Shown here: positions 47,785 to 57,013 of the stretch, piece after piece
Layout of the letters: each line of letters begins with the position of its first letter
Numbering within the stretch: position 1 is the stretch's first letter
Source of the DNA: Thermotoga neapolitana DSM 4359
Lineage (GTDB): Bacteria; Thermotogota; Thermotogae; Thermotogales; Thermotogaceae
Reading direction: 5' to 3'
Assembly (NCBI RefSeq): GCF_000018945.1
Contig: NC_011978.1
Location: forward strand, 590,729-654,728
Length of the DNA: 64,000 nucleotides
Position numbers and translations under genes: made by a program
The notes under the pieces: generated by a model
What the model saw: only the letters and a program-made list of their open reading frames with translations
What the model was told of the DNA's origin: nothing
Database searches by the model: none

Positions 47785-48894
47785 GTGTGGAAGAAGCGGA
47801 AGAACAAGGAAAAGGTGGAGGAGTTGTATCTTGCGTCCGAGTGGAAGTTGATGTGGTGGAGGTTCAAGAAAAATAAACTCGCGATCATTGGTCTGATCAT
47901 CTTAGGGATTCTCTACGTGCTGGGAATTTTCTGTGAGTTCTTCTCCCCATACGACCCGAACAGAATCTTCGCAAGATACGTGTACGCTCCTCCTCAGAGG
48001 ATACACTTTTTCCACGAGGGAAAATTCATAGGCCCGTTCGTTTATGGTTACAAGATGGAAAGAGATCCGGAGACTTTCAGAAGGATCTACAAAGAAGACA
48101 GAACGAAGATATATAGAATTAAATTCTTCGTCCATGGTGACAAGTACAAACTCTGGAACGTCTGGGAGTCAAATATTCATTTCTTCGGAGTGGAAGATGG
48201 TGTGGTCTTTCTCTTTGGAACGGACAGACTCGGAAGGGATGTTTTCTCCAGAATCCTGTACGGTGCGAGAATCTCCACCACGATCGGGCTGGTCGGGGTG
48301 TTCATCAGCATGGTTCTGGGGATCGTCATAGGGGGCATCTCCGGATACTACGGAGGCAAGGTTGACAACTTCATACAGAGGGTAATAGAGTTCATCATCA
48401 GTATTCCGACCATTCCTCTCTGGATGGCGCTCGCTGCTGCTCTTCCAAGGTACTGGTCTCAGATAAAGGTTTACTTCGCTATCACGGTGATTCTCTCGCT
48501 GATAGGCTGGACTGGACTTGCAAGGGTTGTGAGGAGTAAGTTTCTCTCTCTCAAAGAAGAGGATTTCGTTGTTGCGGCAAGACTCGCTGGAGCCTCCGAA
48601 TGGAGAATCATATTCAAACACATGCTGCCATCTCTGACCAGTCATCTCATAGCATCTGCCACGCTCGCTGTTCCTGGAATGATACTGGGTGAGACGGGGC
48701 TCAGTTTCCTTGGTCTGGGGTTGAGGCCACCTGCTATTAGCTGGGGAGTTCTCCTTCAGGAAGCTCAGAACATCAGGACCGTTGCACTCTACCCGTGGCT
48801 TTTGATACCCGGTCTGTTTGTGATCGTCACCGTTTTGTGCTTCAACTTCGTCGGAGACGGGCTGAGGGACGCCGCCGATCCATACAAGACGTGA
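47785..48894 (+). CDS. Second oligosaccharide ABC importer, permease (OppC/DppC type)
   Basis: A 369-residue permease, longer than usual because of an extended periplasmic region (about 45-140) between helix 1 and the motif LFGTDRLGRDVFSRILYGARIS. The coupling loop EEDFVVAARLAGASEWRIIFKHMLPS lies near 255. GTG 47785 is chosen because the preceding GAGGTGAT is the SD, and the in-frame GTG at 47776 falls in it. It forms the membrane channel with the permease upstream. Confidence 0.92.
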   Translation: MWKKRKNKEKVEELYLASEWKLMWWRFKKNKLAIIGLIILGILYVLGIFCEFFSPYDPNRIFARYVYAPPQRIHFFHEGKFIGPFVYGYKMERDPETFRRIYKEDRTKIYRIKFFVHGDKYKLWNVWESNIHFFGVEDGVVFLFGTDRLGRDVFSRILYGARISTTIGLVGVFISMVLGIVIGGISGYYGGKVDNFIQRVIEFIISIPTIPLWMALAAALPRYWSQIKVYFAITVILSLIGWTGLARVVRSKFLSLKEEDFVVAARLAGASEWRIIFKHMLPSLTSHLIASATLAVPGMILGETGLSFLGLGLRPPAISWGVLLQEAQNIRTVALYPWLLIPGLFVIVTVLCFNFVGDGLRDAADPYKT

Positions 48895-48907
48895 AGGGAG
48901 GAGAGTC

Positions 48908-49903
48908 ATGGAAAAGGTTCTTGAAATAAGAAACCTGAGGGTCTACTTCTACTTGACAGAAGGAACGGTGAAGGCCGTCGATGGTGTATCGCTCGATATT
49001 CGGAGAGGAGAGATCCTGGGGTTGGTTGGAGAGAGTGGTTGTGGAAAGAGTGTCACCGCTCAGTCCATTCTGAGGATTCTTCCGGAGAGCGCTCGAATAG
49101 TATCCGGTGAAATCGTGTTCTCCAGGAATGGAAAAGCGATAGATCTGGCAAAACTGGATCCTGAGGGTGAAGAAATAAGAGACATTAGGGGAAAGAATAT
49201 ATCCATGATCTTTCAGGAACCAATGGCGTCCTTTTCACCGGTTTACACGGTCGGTGCTCAGATGATGGAAGCAATCCTGCTGCACGAAAACGTTTCAAAG
49301 GAAGAGGCCCGACGACGGGTTGTTGAGATGCTCAAAAAGGTGAAGATTCCAAACGCTGAAAAGGTGGTGGACATGTATCCCTTTGAACTCTCCGGTGGAA
49401 TGCTCCAGCGCTGTATGATAGCGATGGCCATGTCTTTGAATCCTACTTTGCTTCTAGCTGACGAACCCACAACCGCTTTGGACGTGACCATACAGGCTCA
49501 GATACTGTATCTCATGAAAGAACTGCAGAAAGAATACAAATCCTCCATCCTTCTGATCACCCACGACATGGGTGTTGTGGCTCAGATGGCGGACAGAGTA
49601 GCTGTGATGTACCTTGGAAACATCGTGGAGACAGCTGAAGTCTTCGAACTCTTCAAAAATCCGCTCCATCCCTACACTCAGGCTCTGCTGAGATCCATTC
49701 CGAAGATCGGAGTGAGAAAGACCAGGCTCGAAACCATAAGAGGTATGGTGCCAGATCCGTATAATCTTCCAACTGGTTGTAAGTTCCACAACAGATGTGA
49801 AAGGTTCATGAAGGGTCTGTGTGATGTGAAAGAACCTCCTGAGGTAGAAGTAATGCCTGGACACAAAGTCAAGTGTTTCCTTTATGGAGGGGAAAAAGAA
49901 TGA
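48908..49903 (+). CDS. Second oligosaccharide ABC importer, ATPase (OppD type)
   Basis: A 331-residue ATPase with Walker [10 protein letters not shown], signature LSGGMLQRC, Walker [13 protein letters not shown], switch region LITHDMG and the cysteine tail [16 protein letters not shown]. The final position of Walker A is Val instead of Ser/Thr, a variation seen in Opp-type D subunits. ATG 48908 follows GGGAGGAG. The stop overlaps the next ATPase start (ATGA). Confidence 0.92.
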   Translation: MEKVLEIRNLRVYFYLTEGTVKAVDGVSLDIRRGEILGLVGESGCGKSVTAQSILRILPESARIVSGEIVFSRNGKAIDLAKLDPEGEEIRDIRGKNISMIFQEPMASFSPVYTVGAQMMEAILLHENVSKEEARRRVVEMLKKVKIPNAEKVVDMYPFELSGGMLQRCMIAMAMSLNPTLLLADEPTTALDVTIQAQILYLMKELQKEYKSSILLITHDMGVVAQMADRVAVMYLGNIVETAEVFELFKNPLHPYTQALLRSIPKIGVRKTRLETIRGMVPDPYNLPTGCKFHNRCERFMKGLCDVKEPPEVEVMPGHKVKCFLYGGEKE

Positions 49904-50916
49904 AACTACTCGAAGTGAAAGGACTGAAGAAATACTTTCCGTTGACAAAGGGGTTTTTCAAGAAGGTCGTGGGATACGTCAAAGCGGTCGATGATATCAG
50001 TTTCGATATAAAAGAGGGTGAGACCCTGGCACTCGTTGGTGAGAGTGGATGTGGAAAAACAACTACCGCCAAAAGCATACTCAGGGCGATAGATCCCACG
50101 GATGGAGATGTCATCCTCCACGTGGATGGAAAATCTGTGAACCTTGCAAAACTTCACAAGGATGAGCTGAAGCCCTACAGAAGGTACATGCAGATGATTT
50201 TCCAGAACCCGTACACTTCACTGAATCCCAGGATGAAGGTCAAAGAGATCATCGGAGAGCCACTTCTGGTGAACGGGATCGCGAAGGGAAAAGAACTGGA
50301 AGATCGGGTAGCGGAACTTCTGAAGGCAGTTGGTTTGAGACCAGAGTACATGATAAGGTACCCACACGCCTTCTCTGGTGGACAGAGACAGAGAATCGTC
50401 ATAGCAAGAGCCATCGCACTGAGACCGAAACTGGTCGTCTGTGACGAGCCGACCTCTGCTCTGGACGTCTCTATCAGAGCGCAGATACTGAACCTTCTGA
50501 TGGATCTTCAGGAGCAGTTCAGTCTCACCTATCTTTTCATTACACACGACCTGAGTGTGGTGGAACACATTTCCGACAGGGTGGCCGTGATGTACCTGGG
50601 AAAGATCGTGGAACTCTCGAGTACAGAAGAGGTCTTCGAAAATCCCAAACATCCTTACACGGAAACCCTTCTGAGATCTGTGCCAAAGCCCGATCCAGAT
50701 TTCAGGGAAGAACTCGTACCGATAGAAGGAGAAGTACCTAATCCAGCAAATCCACCATCCGGCTGCTACTTCCATCCAAGGTGTCCTTACGCTAAGAGCA
50801 TCTGCAAAGAAGAATACCCGGAGTTCAGAAATCTTGGAACCGAGGAAACCCCGCATTACGTGGCGTGTCATTTTGCCGAGAGTCTGAAATTGAGAGGTGT
50901 GAAAATCACTCTGTGA
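49900..50916 (+). CDS. Second oligosaccharide ABC importer, ATPase (OppF type)
   Basis: A 338-residue ATPase with Walker [10 protein letters not shown], signature FSGGQRQRI, Walker [13 protein letters not shown], switch FITHDLS and tail [18 protein letters not shown]. The ATG at 49900 overlaps the previous stop and follows GGAGGGG; a longer frame from 49873 lies inside the OppD gene. It is followed by the binding protein gene. Confidence 0.93.
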   Translation: MKLLEVKGLKKYFPLTKGFFKKVVGYVKAVDDISFDIKEGETLALVGESGCGKTTTAKSILRAIDPTDGDVILHVDGKSVNLAKLHKDELKPYRRYMQMIFQNPYTSLNPRMKVKEIIGEPLLVNGIAKGKELEDRVAELLKAVGLRPEYMIRYPHAFSGGQRQRIVIARAIALRPKLVVCDEPTSALDVSIRAQILNLLMDLQEQFSLTYLFITHDLSVVEHISDRVAVMYLGKIVELSSTEEVFENPKHPYTETLLRSVPKPDPDFREELVPIEGEVPNPANPPSGCYFHPRCPYAKSICKEEYPEFRNLGTEETPHYVACHFAESLKLRGVKITL

Positions 50917-50929
50917 GGGGGTGCTAGCT

Positions 50930-52903
50930 GTGAGAAGGTTTTCTGTCTTGTTGTCGCTTGTGTTCCTTGTTGTCTTCGCTCTTGCTGCCAACGACACCTG
51001 GGTTTTCTACGCAACACCGGAGGACTACTACAAGGCCACGGGAAAGAGGATCACGGAGTATCACGAAGCACCCATGTTGGCAAAACTCGTTGAGGAAGGG
51101 AAGCTCCCACCCGTTGAGCAGAGACTCCCGGAGGAACCGCTCGTGGTTCAGCCAGTGGAAAAGATCGGACAGTACGGCGGAACATGGAGAAGAGTCTGGA
51201 AAGGGCCGTCCGACAGGTGGGGTATCTCGAAACTCATCGAGGTGAAACTCGCATTCTGGGACAAAGAAGGAGGAAAACTCGTACCGGGTCTTGCGAAAAG
51301 CTGGGAGGTTCTTGAAAACGGAAGAGTCTACATCTTCCACCTGAGAAAAGGTGTGAAGTGGTCAGATGGTCAACCCTACACAGCCCACGATATCGTGTTC
51401 TGGGTAGAGGACATAATAGGAAACGACGATATCACACCTTCAAAGCCCGACTGGTACAACGTGGGTGTGAAGGTTGAAGCCCTCGACGACTACACGGTGA
51501 AGTTCGAGTTCAGCAAACCTTATGGACTCTTCCTTCTGAAGGTTCCGTACGGTGGCTTCACCGGAGCTCCCGCACACTACCTGAAACAGTTCCATCCGAA
51601 GTACACACCGATGGAAGAGATAGAAAAGAAGATGGTACCCGGTGTGCACAACACATGGGTAGATCTCTTCGACGACAAGAACGATTTCCTTGAAAACCTC
51701 GAACTTCCAACACTTTCACCGTGGAAACCGATCACCGATCCAACGAGCCAGTTCTACGTTCTCGAGAGAAATCCGTACTTCTGGGCAGTTGACACCGAAG
51801 GAAACCAGCTTCCGTACATAGACTACGTGAGGCACGAGTACGTCAAAAACGACGAGGTTATACTCCTGAAGGCAATCTCCGGTGAAATCGACATGCAGTG
51901 GAGGCACATCGGAGGACTTGCAGGTGGTGCAGGAAACTTCACACTGCTCATGGAAAATGCTCAGAGTGGAGGCTACAGAGTGCTGAAATGGATCGCTGCA
52001 AACGGTTCAGTAAGCAGAATCTCTCTGAACTACGCACACTCCGATGAGGTTCTGAGGAAAGTCTTCAACGATGTGAGATTCAGGCAGGCCCTATCGCTTG
52101 CCATCAACAGAGAAGAGATCAACGAGATACTCTTCAACGGTCTTGCAGAACCAAGACAGGCCGCTCTTGTGAGTGGATCTCCATACTTCGATCCTGAGTG
52201 GGAAAAGGCTTATGCCGAGTACGATCCAGACAGGGCGAACAAACTGCTTGATGAAATGGGACTGAAGTGGGACGACAAGCACGAATACAGACTCCTTCCA
52301 GATGGAAGACCTCTGAGATTCACTGTGACAGTGTGTAGACAAATCGATGTTGACGTCTGGACAATGGTGAAGGAGTACTGGAAGCAGATAGGAGTCTGGA
52401 TAGAAATTGAAAACGTCGAGAGGTCCCTATTCTATGAAAGAGCGGATGCTGGTGACTTCGATGCGATGGTCTGGAACATGGACAGGGCAGCCCAGCCGCT
52501 GTCCTCACCGATGGTCATCTTCCCGGGTTCTGAAAACATCGCAGACTTCTGGTACATCGGATGGAGCGGATGGATCTCCTACTACATCGAAAAGAACATA
52601 AGAGGAGAAGAGCCCGAAGAGATCCCCGAGGGACCCGAACCACCCGAGATCGTCTACAAACTCGTCGATCTATACTACCAGATAGCCGCTACACCCGATC
52701 CTGATAAGATCAAAGAACTCATGAAAGAGGCAACGAGGATCCACAGAGAGAACCTCTGGATGATAGGAACTGTCGGAGAAAATCTCTCACCTGCCATTGT
52801 GAAGAACAACTTCAGAAACGTACCGGAGTTCCTTGTCACAGACGACGTGCTGAGAACACCACTGAACGCCATGCCGATGCAGTTCTTCATCGAGCAGAAA
52901 TAA
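50930..52903 (+). CDS. Second xylo-oligosaccharide-binding protein (SBP_bac_5 family)
   Basis: A 657-residue family 5 binding protein with signal peptide [21 protein letters not shown]. The family signature appears as [30 protein letters not shown] near 145. Here the binding protein gene is last in the transporter block, not first as in the minus-strand operon. A strong terminator follows. GTG 50930 follows GAGGGGG; a GTG at 50921 lies within it. Because aguA lies just downstream, aldouronic-acid-type (glucuronic-acid-substituted) xylo-oligosaccharides are a plausible ligand, by inference. Confidence 0.9.
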   Translation: MRRFSVLLSLVFLVVFALAANDTWVFYATPEDYYKATGKRITEYHEAPMLAKLVEEGKLPPVEQRLPEEPLVVQPVEKIGQYGGTWRRVWKGPSDRWGISKLIEVKLAFWDKEGGKLVPGLAKSWEVLENGRVYIFHLRKGVKWSDGQPYTAHDIVFWVEDIIGNDDITPSKPDWYNVGVKVEALDDYTVKFEFSKPYGLFLLKVPYGGFTGAPAHYLKQFHPKYTPMEEIEKKMVPGVHNTWVDLFDDKNDFLENLELPTLSPWKPITDPTSQFYVLERNPYFWAVDTEGNQLPYIDYVRHEYVKNDEVILLKAISGEIDMQWRHIGGLAGGAGNFTLLMENAQSGGYRVLKWIAANGSVSRISLNYAHSDEVLRKVFNDVRFRQALSLAINREEINEILFNGLAEPRQAALVSGSPYFDPEWEKAYAEYDPDRANKLLDEMGLKWDDKHEYRLLPDGRPLRFTVTVCRQIDVDVWTMVKEYWKQIGVWIEIENVERSLFYERADAGDFDAMVWNMDRAAQPLSSPMVIFPGSENIADFWYIGWSGWISYYIEKNIRGEEPEEIPEGPEPPEIVYKLVDLYYQIAATPDPDKIKELMKEATRIHRENLWMIGTVGENLSPAIVKNNFRNVPEFLVTDDVLRTPLNAMPMQFFIEQK

Positions 52904-52909
52904 GACCAG

Positions 52910-52933
52910 CCCCCGGCACCCGCCGGGGGTTTT
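52910..52933 (+). terminator. Rho-independent terminator between binding protein gene and aguA
   Basis: CCCCCGGC pairs with GCCGGGGG around ACCC and is followed by TTTTC. It starts seven bases after the binding-protein stop. aguA begins only 25 bases further on, so aguA is either expressed by read-through or from a promoter hidden in the hairpin region; none is visible. Confidence 0.85.
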
Positions 52934-52958
52934 CAAAACTTCCAGGGAGGGAAAGAAC

Positions 52959-54983
52959 GTGAATTACACGATGTGCTGGCTGGAGTACAGAAAACTTCCA
53001 GAGAACACCATTTCGAATTTGAAGGACTGGTTTTCGAGTGTTTCCATCCTGGAGTCCGACGCTTCTGCCCTGAAAAACGAGATCAGAGAATTCTCTGAAA
53101 AATCACTCGACATCACTCCAAGGTTTCACTCCAGACCTCTGAAAAAGAAAAAGTACATCATGATAGGATCTTTGGACTCTCTACCCTTCGGGATCGAAGA
53201 AGATCCCGGCGAAGAAGGGTTCATTTTGAGAACACAGAACTGGAACGGATCGAAGATTCTTGTTGTGACCGGAAAGACGAAGAGATCTCTCGTGTACGCT
53301 GTTTTCGATCTGATAAGAAGGATAAGACTCGGTGAGGATATAGAGAAAATGAATGTTCTGGAAAAGCCAAAGGCAAAGTTTCGTATGCTGAATCACTGGG
53401 ACAATCTCGATGGATCGGTTGAAAGAGGATATGCGGGCAACTCCATCTTCTTCAAAGACAACAGGATCATCGTAAATCAGAGAACAAGGGATTACGCGAG
53501 GCTTCTTGCATCGATCGGCATAAACGGCGTGGTCATAAACAACGTGAACGTCAAGAAACAGGAAGTTTTGCTGATAGAGCCCGTTTACTTAAAGAAGTTG
53601 AAAAGACTGGCAGACCTTTTCAGAGAGTATGGGATCAGGCTGTACCTGAGTATAAATTTTGCTTCTCCCATGTACCTGGGAGGACTGGACACGGCCGATC
53701 CTCTCGATGAACGTGTGGCTCGCTGGTGGAGAGAAAAGGCAAGAGAAATATACGACTATATCCCGGATTTCGGAGGGTTCCTCGTGAAGGCCGATTCTGA
53801 GTTCAATCCTGGCCCACACATGTTTGGAAGAGATCACGCAGAGGGAGCGAACATGCTTGCAAGAGCACTTGCTCCGTTCGGAGGTGTTGTGATATGGAGG
53901 GCGTTCGTCTACAACTGTCTTCAGGACTGGAGAGATTACAAAACAGACAGGGCCAGGGCGGCTTACGACAATTTCAAACCTCTCGATGGTAAGTTCGACG
54001 ACAACGTGATCGTTCAGATAAAGTACGGGCCGATGGACTTTCAGGTGAGAGAGCCCGTCAACCCTCTTTTTGGTGGTCTGGAAAAGACGAATCAGATTCT
54101 GGAGCTTCAGATCACTCAGGAGTACACGGGTCAGCAGATCCATCTGTGTTTTCTTGGTACCCTCTGGAAGGAAATACTGGAGTTCGATACGTTCGCAAAG
54201 GGGAAGGGTTCCTATGTGAAAAGGATCGTGGATGGAACCCTCTTTGGTCGAGAGAACAACGGTTTTGCCGGTGTTTCCAACGTCGGAGACAGTGTGAACT
54301 GGACGGGTCACGATCTGGCACAGGCCAATCTCTACGCCTTTGGAAAACTCGCGTGGAACCCAGACGAAGACATAGAAAAGATCGTTGAAGACTGGATAAG
54401 GCTCACCTTTGGAGACGACAGGAAAGTTCTGGAAAACGTCTCTTACATGCTTTTGAAATCACACAGAACTTACGAGAAGTACACCACTCCCTTTGGGCTT
54501 GGCTGGATGGTGAATCCGGGGCACCACTATGGACCAAATCCGGAAGGTTACGAATACTCGAAGTGGGGTACCTATCACAGGGCGAATTGGGAGGCGATCG
54601 GTGTCGACAGAACTTCCAGGGGAACTGGTTACACCCTCCAGTACCACTCTCCCTGGAGGGAAATATTCGACGACATCAACACATGCCCCGAGGATCTTCT
54701 TCTCTTCTTCCACAGGGTGAGGTACGACCACCGGTTGAAATCGGGAAAGACGTTGATTCAGGCGATGTACGATCTCCACTTCGAAGGTGTGGAAGAAGTG
54801 GAGAAGTTCATAAGAAAGTGGGAAGAATTAAAAGATAGGGTCCCGTACGATGTTTTTGAAAGGGTACGAGAGCGTCTACACACACAACTTGAACACGCAA
54901 AAGAGTGGCGCGATGTGATCAACACGTACTTCTACAGAAGAACTGGTATTCCCGATGAGAAGGGAAGAAAGATATACCCGTGA
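52959..54983 (+). CDS. aguA: Alpha-glucuronidase AguA (GH67)
   Basis: Removes (4-O-methyl-)glucuronic acid from the non-reducing end of imported xylo-oligosaccharides. The 674 residues lack a signal peptide and show GH67 blocks: [18 protein letters not shown] near 140, [20 protein letters not shown] near 280 (with the expected acid Glu) and [16 protein letters not shown] near 385. GTG 52959 follows GAGGGAAAG. The product feeds UxaC, which links the two halves of the cluster. Its stop directly abuts the stop of the convergent lipoprotein gene. Confidence 0.95.
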   Translation: MNYTMCWLEYRKLPENTISNLKDWFSSVSILESDASALKNEIREFSEKSLDITPRFHSRPLKKKKYIMIGSLDSLPFGIEEDPGEEGFILRTQNWNGSKILVVTGKTKRSLVYAVFDLIRRIRLGEDIEKMNVLEKPKAKFRMLNHWDNLDGSVERGYAGNSIFFKDNRIIVNQRTRDYARLLASIGINGVVINNVNVKKQEVLLIEPVYLKKLKRLADLFREYGIRLYLSINFASPMYLGGLDTADPLDERVARWWREKAREIYDYIPDFGGFLVKADSEFNPGPHMFGRDHAEGANMLARALAPFGGVVIWRAFVYNCLQDWRDYKTDRARAAYDNFKPLDGKFDDNVIVQIKYGPMDFQVREPVNPLFGGLEKTNQILELQITQEYTGQQIHLCFLGTLWKEILEFDTFAKGKGSYVKRIVDGTLFGRENNGFAGVSNVGDSVNWTGHDLAQANLYAFGKLAWNPDEDIEKIVEDWIRLTFGDDRKVLENVSYMLLKSHRTYEKYTTPFGLGWMVNPGHHYGPNPEGYEYSKWGTYHRANWEAIGVDRTSRGTGYTLQYHSPWREIFDDINTCPEDLLLFFHRVRYDHRLKSGKTLIQAMYDLHFEGVEEVEKFIRKWEELKDRVPYDVFERVRERLHTQLEHAKEWRDVINTYFYRRTGIPDEKGRKIYP

Positions 54984-55586
54984 TCAGATCGCTCCGCCTT
55001 CTTGGTTGTGTACAACTTCCAATTTGAGATTGTCTATGTAAAAATCAAGTGTTGCGGGCTCGCTGGCTTTGATGCCAAGAAGGTAGCTCTGAAGCTGAAG
55101 ACTATTAAGATTGGGGACGGTCGTGGACCCTTCCACGGTCGTCCATGTGTTTTTGCTCAGCAGCTCCGTTGCTATTGGTGTGAGAGAGGTGCTACCAGAA
55201 GTTTCCTCGTAGATGTTCATGGTGATGGTTGCCTGGTCTTCTTTGATCTGAAGAACATCGATGGAGAAATGTACAGTATCACCTCCAAAGGCTTTTTCAC
55301 CCAGTAACTCTTTGAGATCGAACCACACGCTGATGAAACCAGTGACGTCTGTTGAGGCGGGAGAGACATAAAGGACCGTTCCGTGGATGTCTGCTTCAGG
55401 GAGATTTTCTTCTTCTGCGGAGATGGTGCTGATTGTTGATTCCGGTGATTGATTTTCCACCACACTATCCAGCAGCTCCTCTTCCTGAACTGGGCTGAAG
55501 TCAGGTGGTGTTTGAAAAACAGAGGTTAGCATACAACCCGTTAACAAAATCCCGAATAAAAAAATGGAAATCAAAGTTGTTTTCAT
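54984..55586 (-). CDS. Lipoprotein with a CBM22-like carbohydrate-binding domain
   Basis: A 200-residue protein with a lipoprotein signal peptide (MKTTLISIFLFGILLTGC, lipobox LLTGC, Cys18). A low-complexity acidic linker follows (about 25-70, VQEEELLDSVVENQ). The rest is beta-rich and ends TLDFYIDNLKLEVVH, closely like the LEFYVDDVKVVD end of the XynA CBM22 modules; TWTTVEGSTTVPNLNSLQLQ parallels QWVQLSGTYTIPAGVTVEDL there. It may hold xylan at the outer surface. The call is by my own comparison within the window. It converges on aguA and lies downstream of the esterase. Confidence 0.7.
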   Translation of the reverse strand: MKTTLISIFLFGILLTGCMLTSVFQTPPDFSPVQEEELLDSVVENQSPESTISTISAEEENLPEADIHGTVLYVSPASTDVTGFISVWFDLKELLGEKAFGGDTVHFSIDVLQIKEDQATITMNIYEETSGSTSLTPIATELLSKNTWTTVEGSTTVPNLNSLQLQSYLLGIKASEPATLDFYIDNLKLEVVHNQEGGAI

Positions 55587-55619
55587 GATGATCCCCCCTT
55601 TCGTTCAAGAAATATTTTA

Positions 55620-56684
55620 TCACTTTTCAATGATTCTCAAAAGCAGGTAAGACAGTCCTTCAAAAATTATATCTTTCTTTTTATACAGATCCTCGTGATC
55701 GGCGTTGAAAACAAGAGTGTTTCCACCGTAGGATGCGCTGACATAAGGAACCATCCCATCCGTCTTTTTAAATTCGTCTTTCAAAACGGATACGCTATCT
55801 GCCAGCAGTTTCAAACCAACGAGTCCCAGTGTGTCCCATGCGGATGTTGTGATCATGTTCATCAGGATTTCTGGAACGCTTTCGATACTGTCGAGAGGAA
55901 TGATTCCCACAAGATTCACGAATGGCACTTTTGTGAAATCTTCCGGTTTTCTTCCCCAGAGGAGGAACTTGTATCCGGGTGCGTAAGTCACACTGAATCC
56001 TGCGTAGGAAACGAGTAAAGCTGCTCTGAGATTTTCTGCTTCTTTTCTGGAGACGAAGAGTTCCTCTTCGTATCGATCTGGATCGATGAACAGGATATCG
56101 GCCAGTGGGCTTCCAAGGTGTGGGGTGCCGGAAAAGACGATTCCTTTCACATTATCAGGCTTTTTACTTGCTATGTGCTCTGCCACCAGACCTCCCATAC
56201 TGTGGGCGAAAATGATGATGTTTTGCATGTTCCTGGTCAGTTCGAGAAACCTCTCGGCCGATCTTTCAGGATCCGCCACCAGGGTTGGGTACACAAAGAG
56301 AAAAACGTTCACTTTCAGCCTTTCGCCTATCTCCTTGAAGACTTTCACGATCTCCTTTTTGTACGGTGTCATCTCCCCTGTGTACTCTCTGGCATCCATT
56401 CCGTGTATCACCACAAGGTTCATTGAAGAGTCAGCTTCGTAGACTTCCAACAATTTCTCCTCAGGTATTTTCCACTTTATCACCTTTCCAACGACCGTTG
56501 CGTTCGTCTCAAGAAGTGGTGGATTGTGTGGATCTATCGTTCCATCGTAGACCATCCTGAATATACACCAGTTTCCTGCGTAGTATTCCACCACATCGTA
56601 CAGAGTGGGAGTGGATTCCAGAATCAGTTCAAAACCAAGTACCGACACACCGATCAATACGATCACGACGAAAAGAGGTTTCAT
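55620..56684 (-). CDS. Secreted alpha/beta-hydrolase esterase or lipase
   Basis: A 354-residue protein with a signal peptide or anchor (MKPLFVVIVLIGVSVLGF). LVVIHGMD near 92 is the oxyanion-type strand-turn, and IIIFAHSMGGLVAEHIA near 155 contains the nucleophile elbow (AHSMGG). ADHEDLYKK near the end (VFNADHEDL) gives the likely catalytic histidine. Lipase-like features are GTPHLGSPLAD. Substrate is unknown. It overlaps the upstream membrane protein gene by four bases, so it belongs to the feo transcript. Confidence 0.85.
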   Translation of the reverse strand: MKPLFVVIVLIGVSVLGFELILESTPTLYDVVEYYAGNWCIFRMVYDGTIDPHNPPLLETNATVVGKVIKWKIPEEKLLEVYEADSSMNLVVIHGMDAREYTGEMTPYKKEIVKVFKEIGERLKVNVFLFVYPTLVADPERSAERFLELTRNMQNIIIFAHSMGGLVAEHIASKKPDNVKGIVFSGTPHLGSPLADILFIDPDRYEEELFVSRKEAENLRAALLVSYAGFSVTYAPGYKFLLWGRKPEDFTKVPFVNLVGIIPLDSIESVPEILMNMITTSAWDTLGLVGLKLLADSVSVLKDEFKKTDGMVPYVSASYGGNTLVFNADHEDLYKKKDIIFEGLSYLLLRIIEK

Positions 56685-57013
56685 CTTGACTTCACCTTTC
56701 CTCTCATCACCGTGAAAAGGGCCATCGCGCCGGTGAGAAAGAGAACGTAGTTTCCAGGTGTCAGTGTGATTTTTTCCTCACCGAGGAGTGGTCTCAAAAA
56801 TCCCGTCAGATACTCAAGAAGACTGACTCCGGCAAAAAATAAAACTATGAGACTTCCAACGAACAGATGTGCTCGATATTTTTCTCTGGAGGTTTCGAAC
56901 GTTCCATAGAGAAAAACCATCGAGACCACTCCCAGAAAAACGCCGAATAGGATGTCACTCTTCAAGTAAAGGATACCTGAAATCAATGTCAGAATGAACA
57001 TCAGAATGTTCAT
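56681..57013 (-). CDS. Small membrane protein of unknown function
   Basis: A 110-residue protein with about four membrane helices (about 3-18, 24-42, 50-70, 85-103) and few charged residues. I do not recognise the family. ATG 57013 overlaps the feoB stop (ATGA); a longer frame from 57106 lies inside feoB. Coupling to feoB and to the esterase suggests one transcript, but no iron-related motif is visible. Confidence 0.72.
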   Translation of the reverse strand: MNILMFILTLISGILYLKSDILFGVFLGVVSMVFLYGTFETSREKYRAHLFVGSLIVLFFAGVSLLEYLTGFLRPLLGEEKITLTPGNYVLFLTGAMALFTVMRGKVKSR

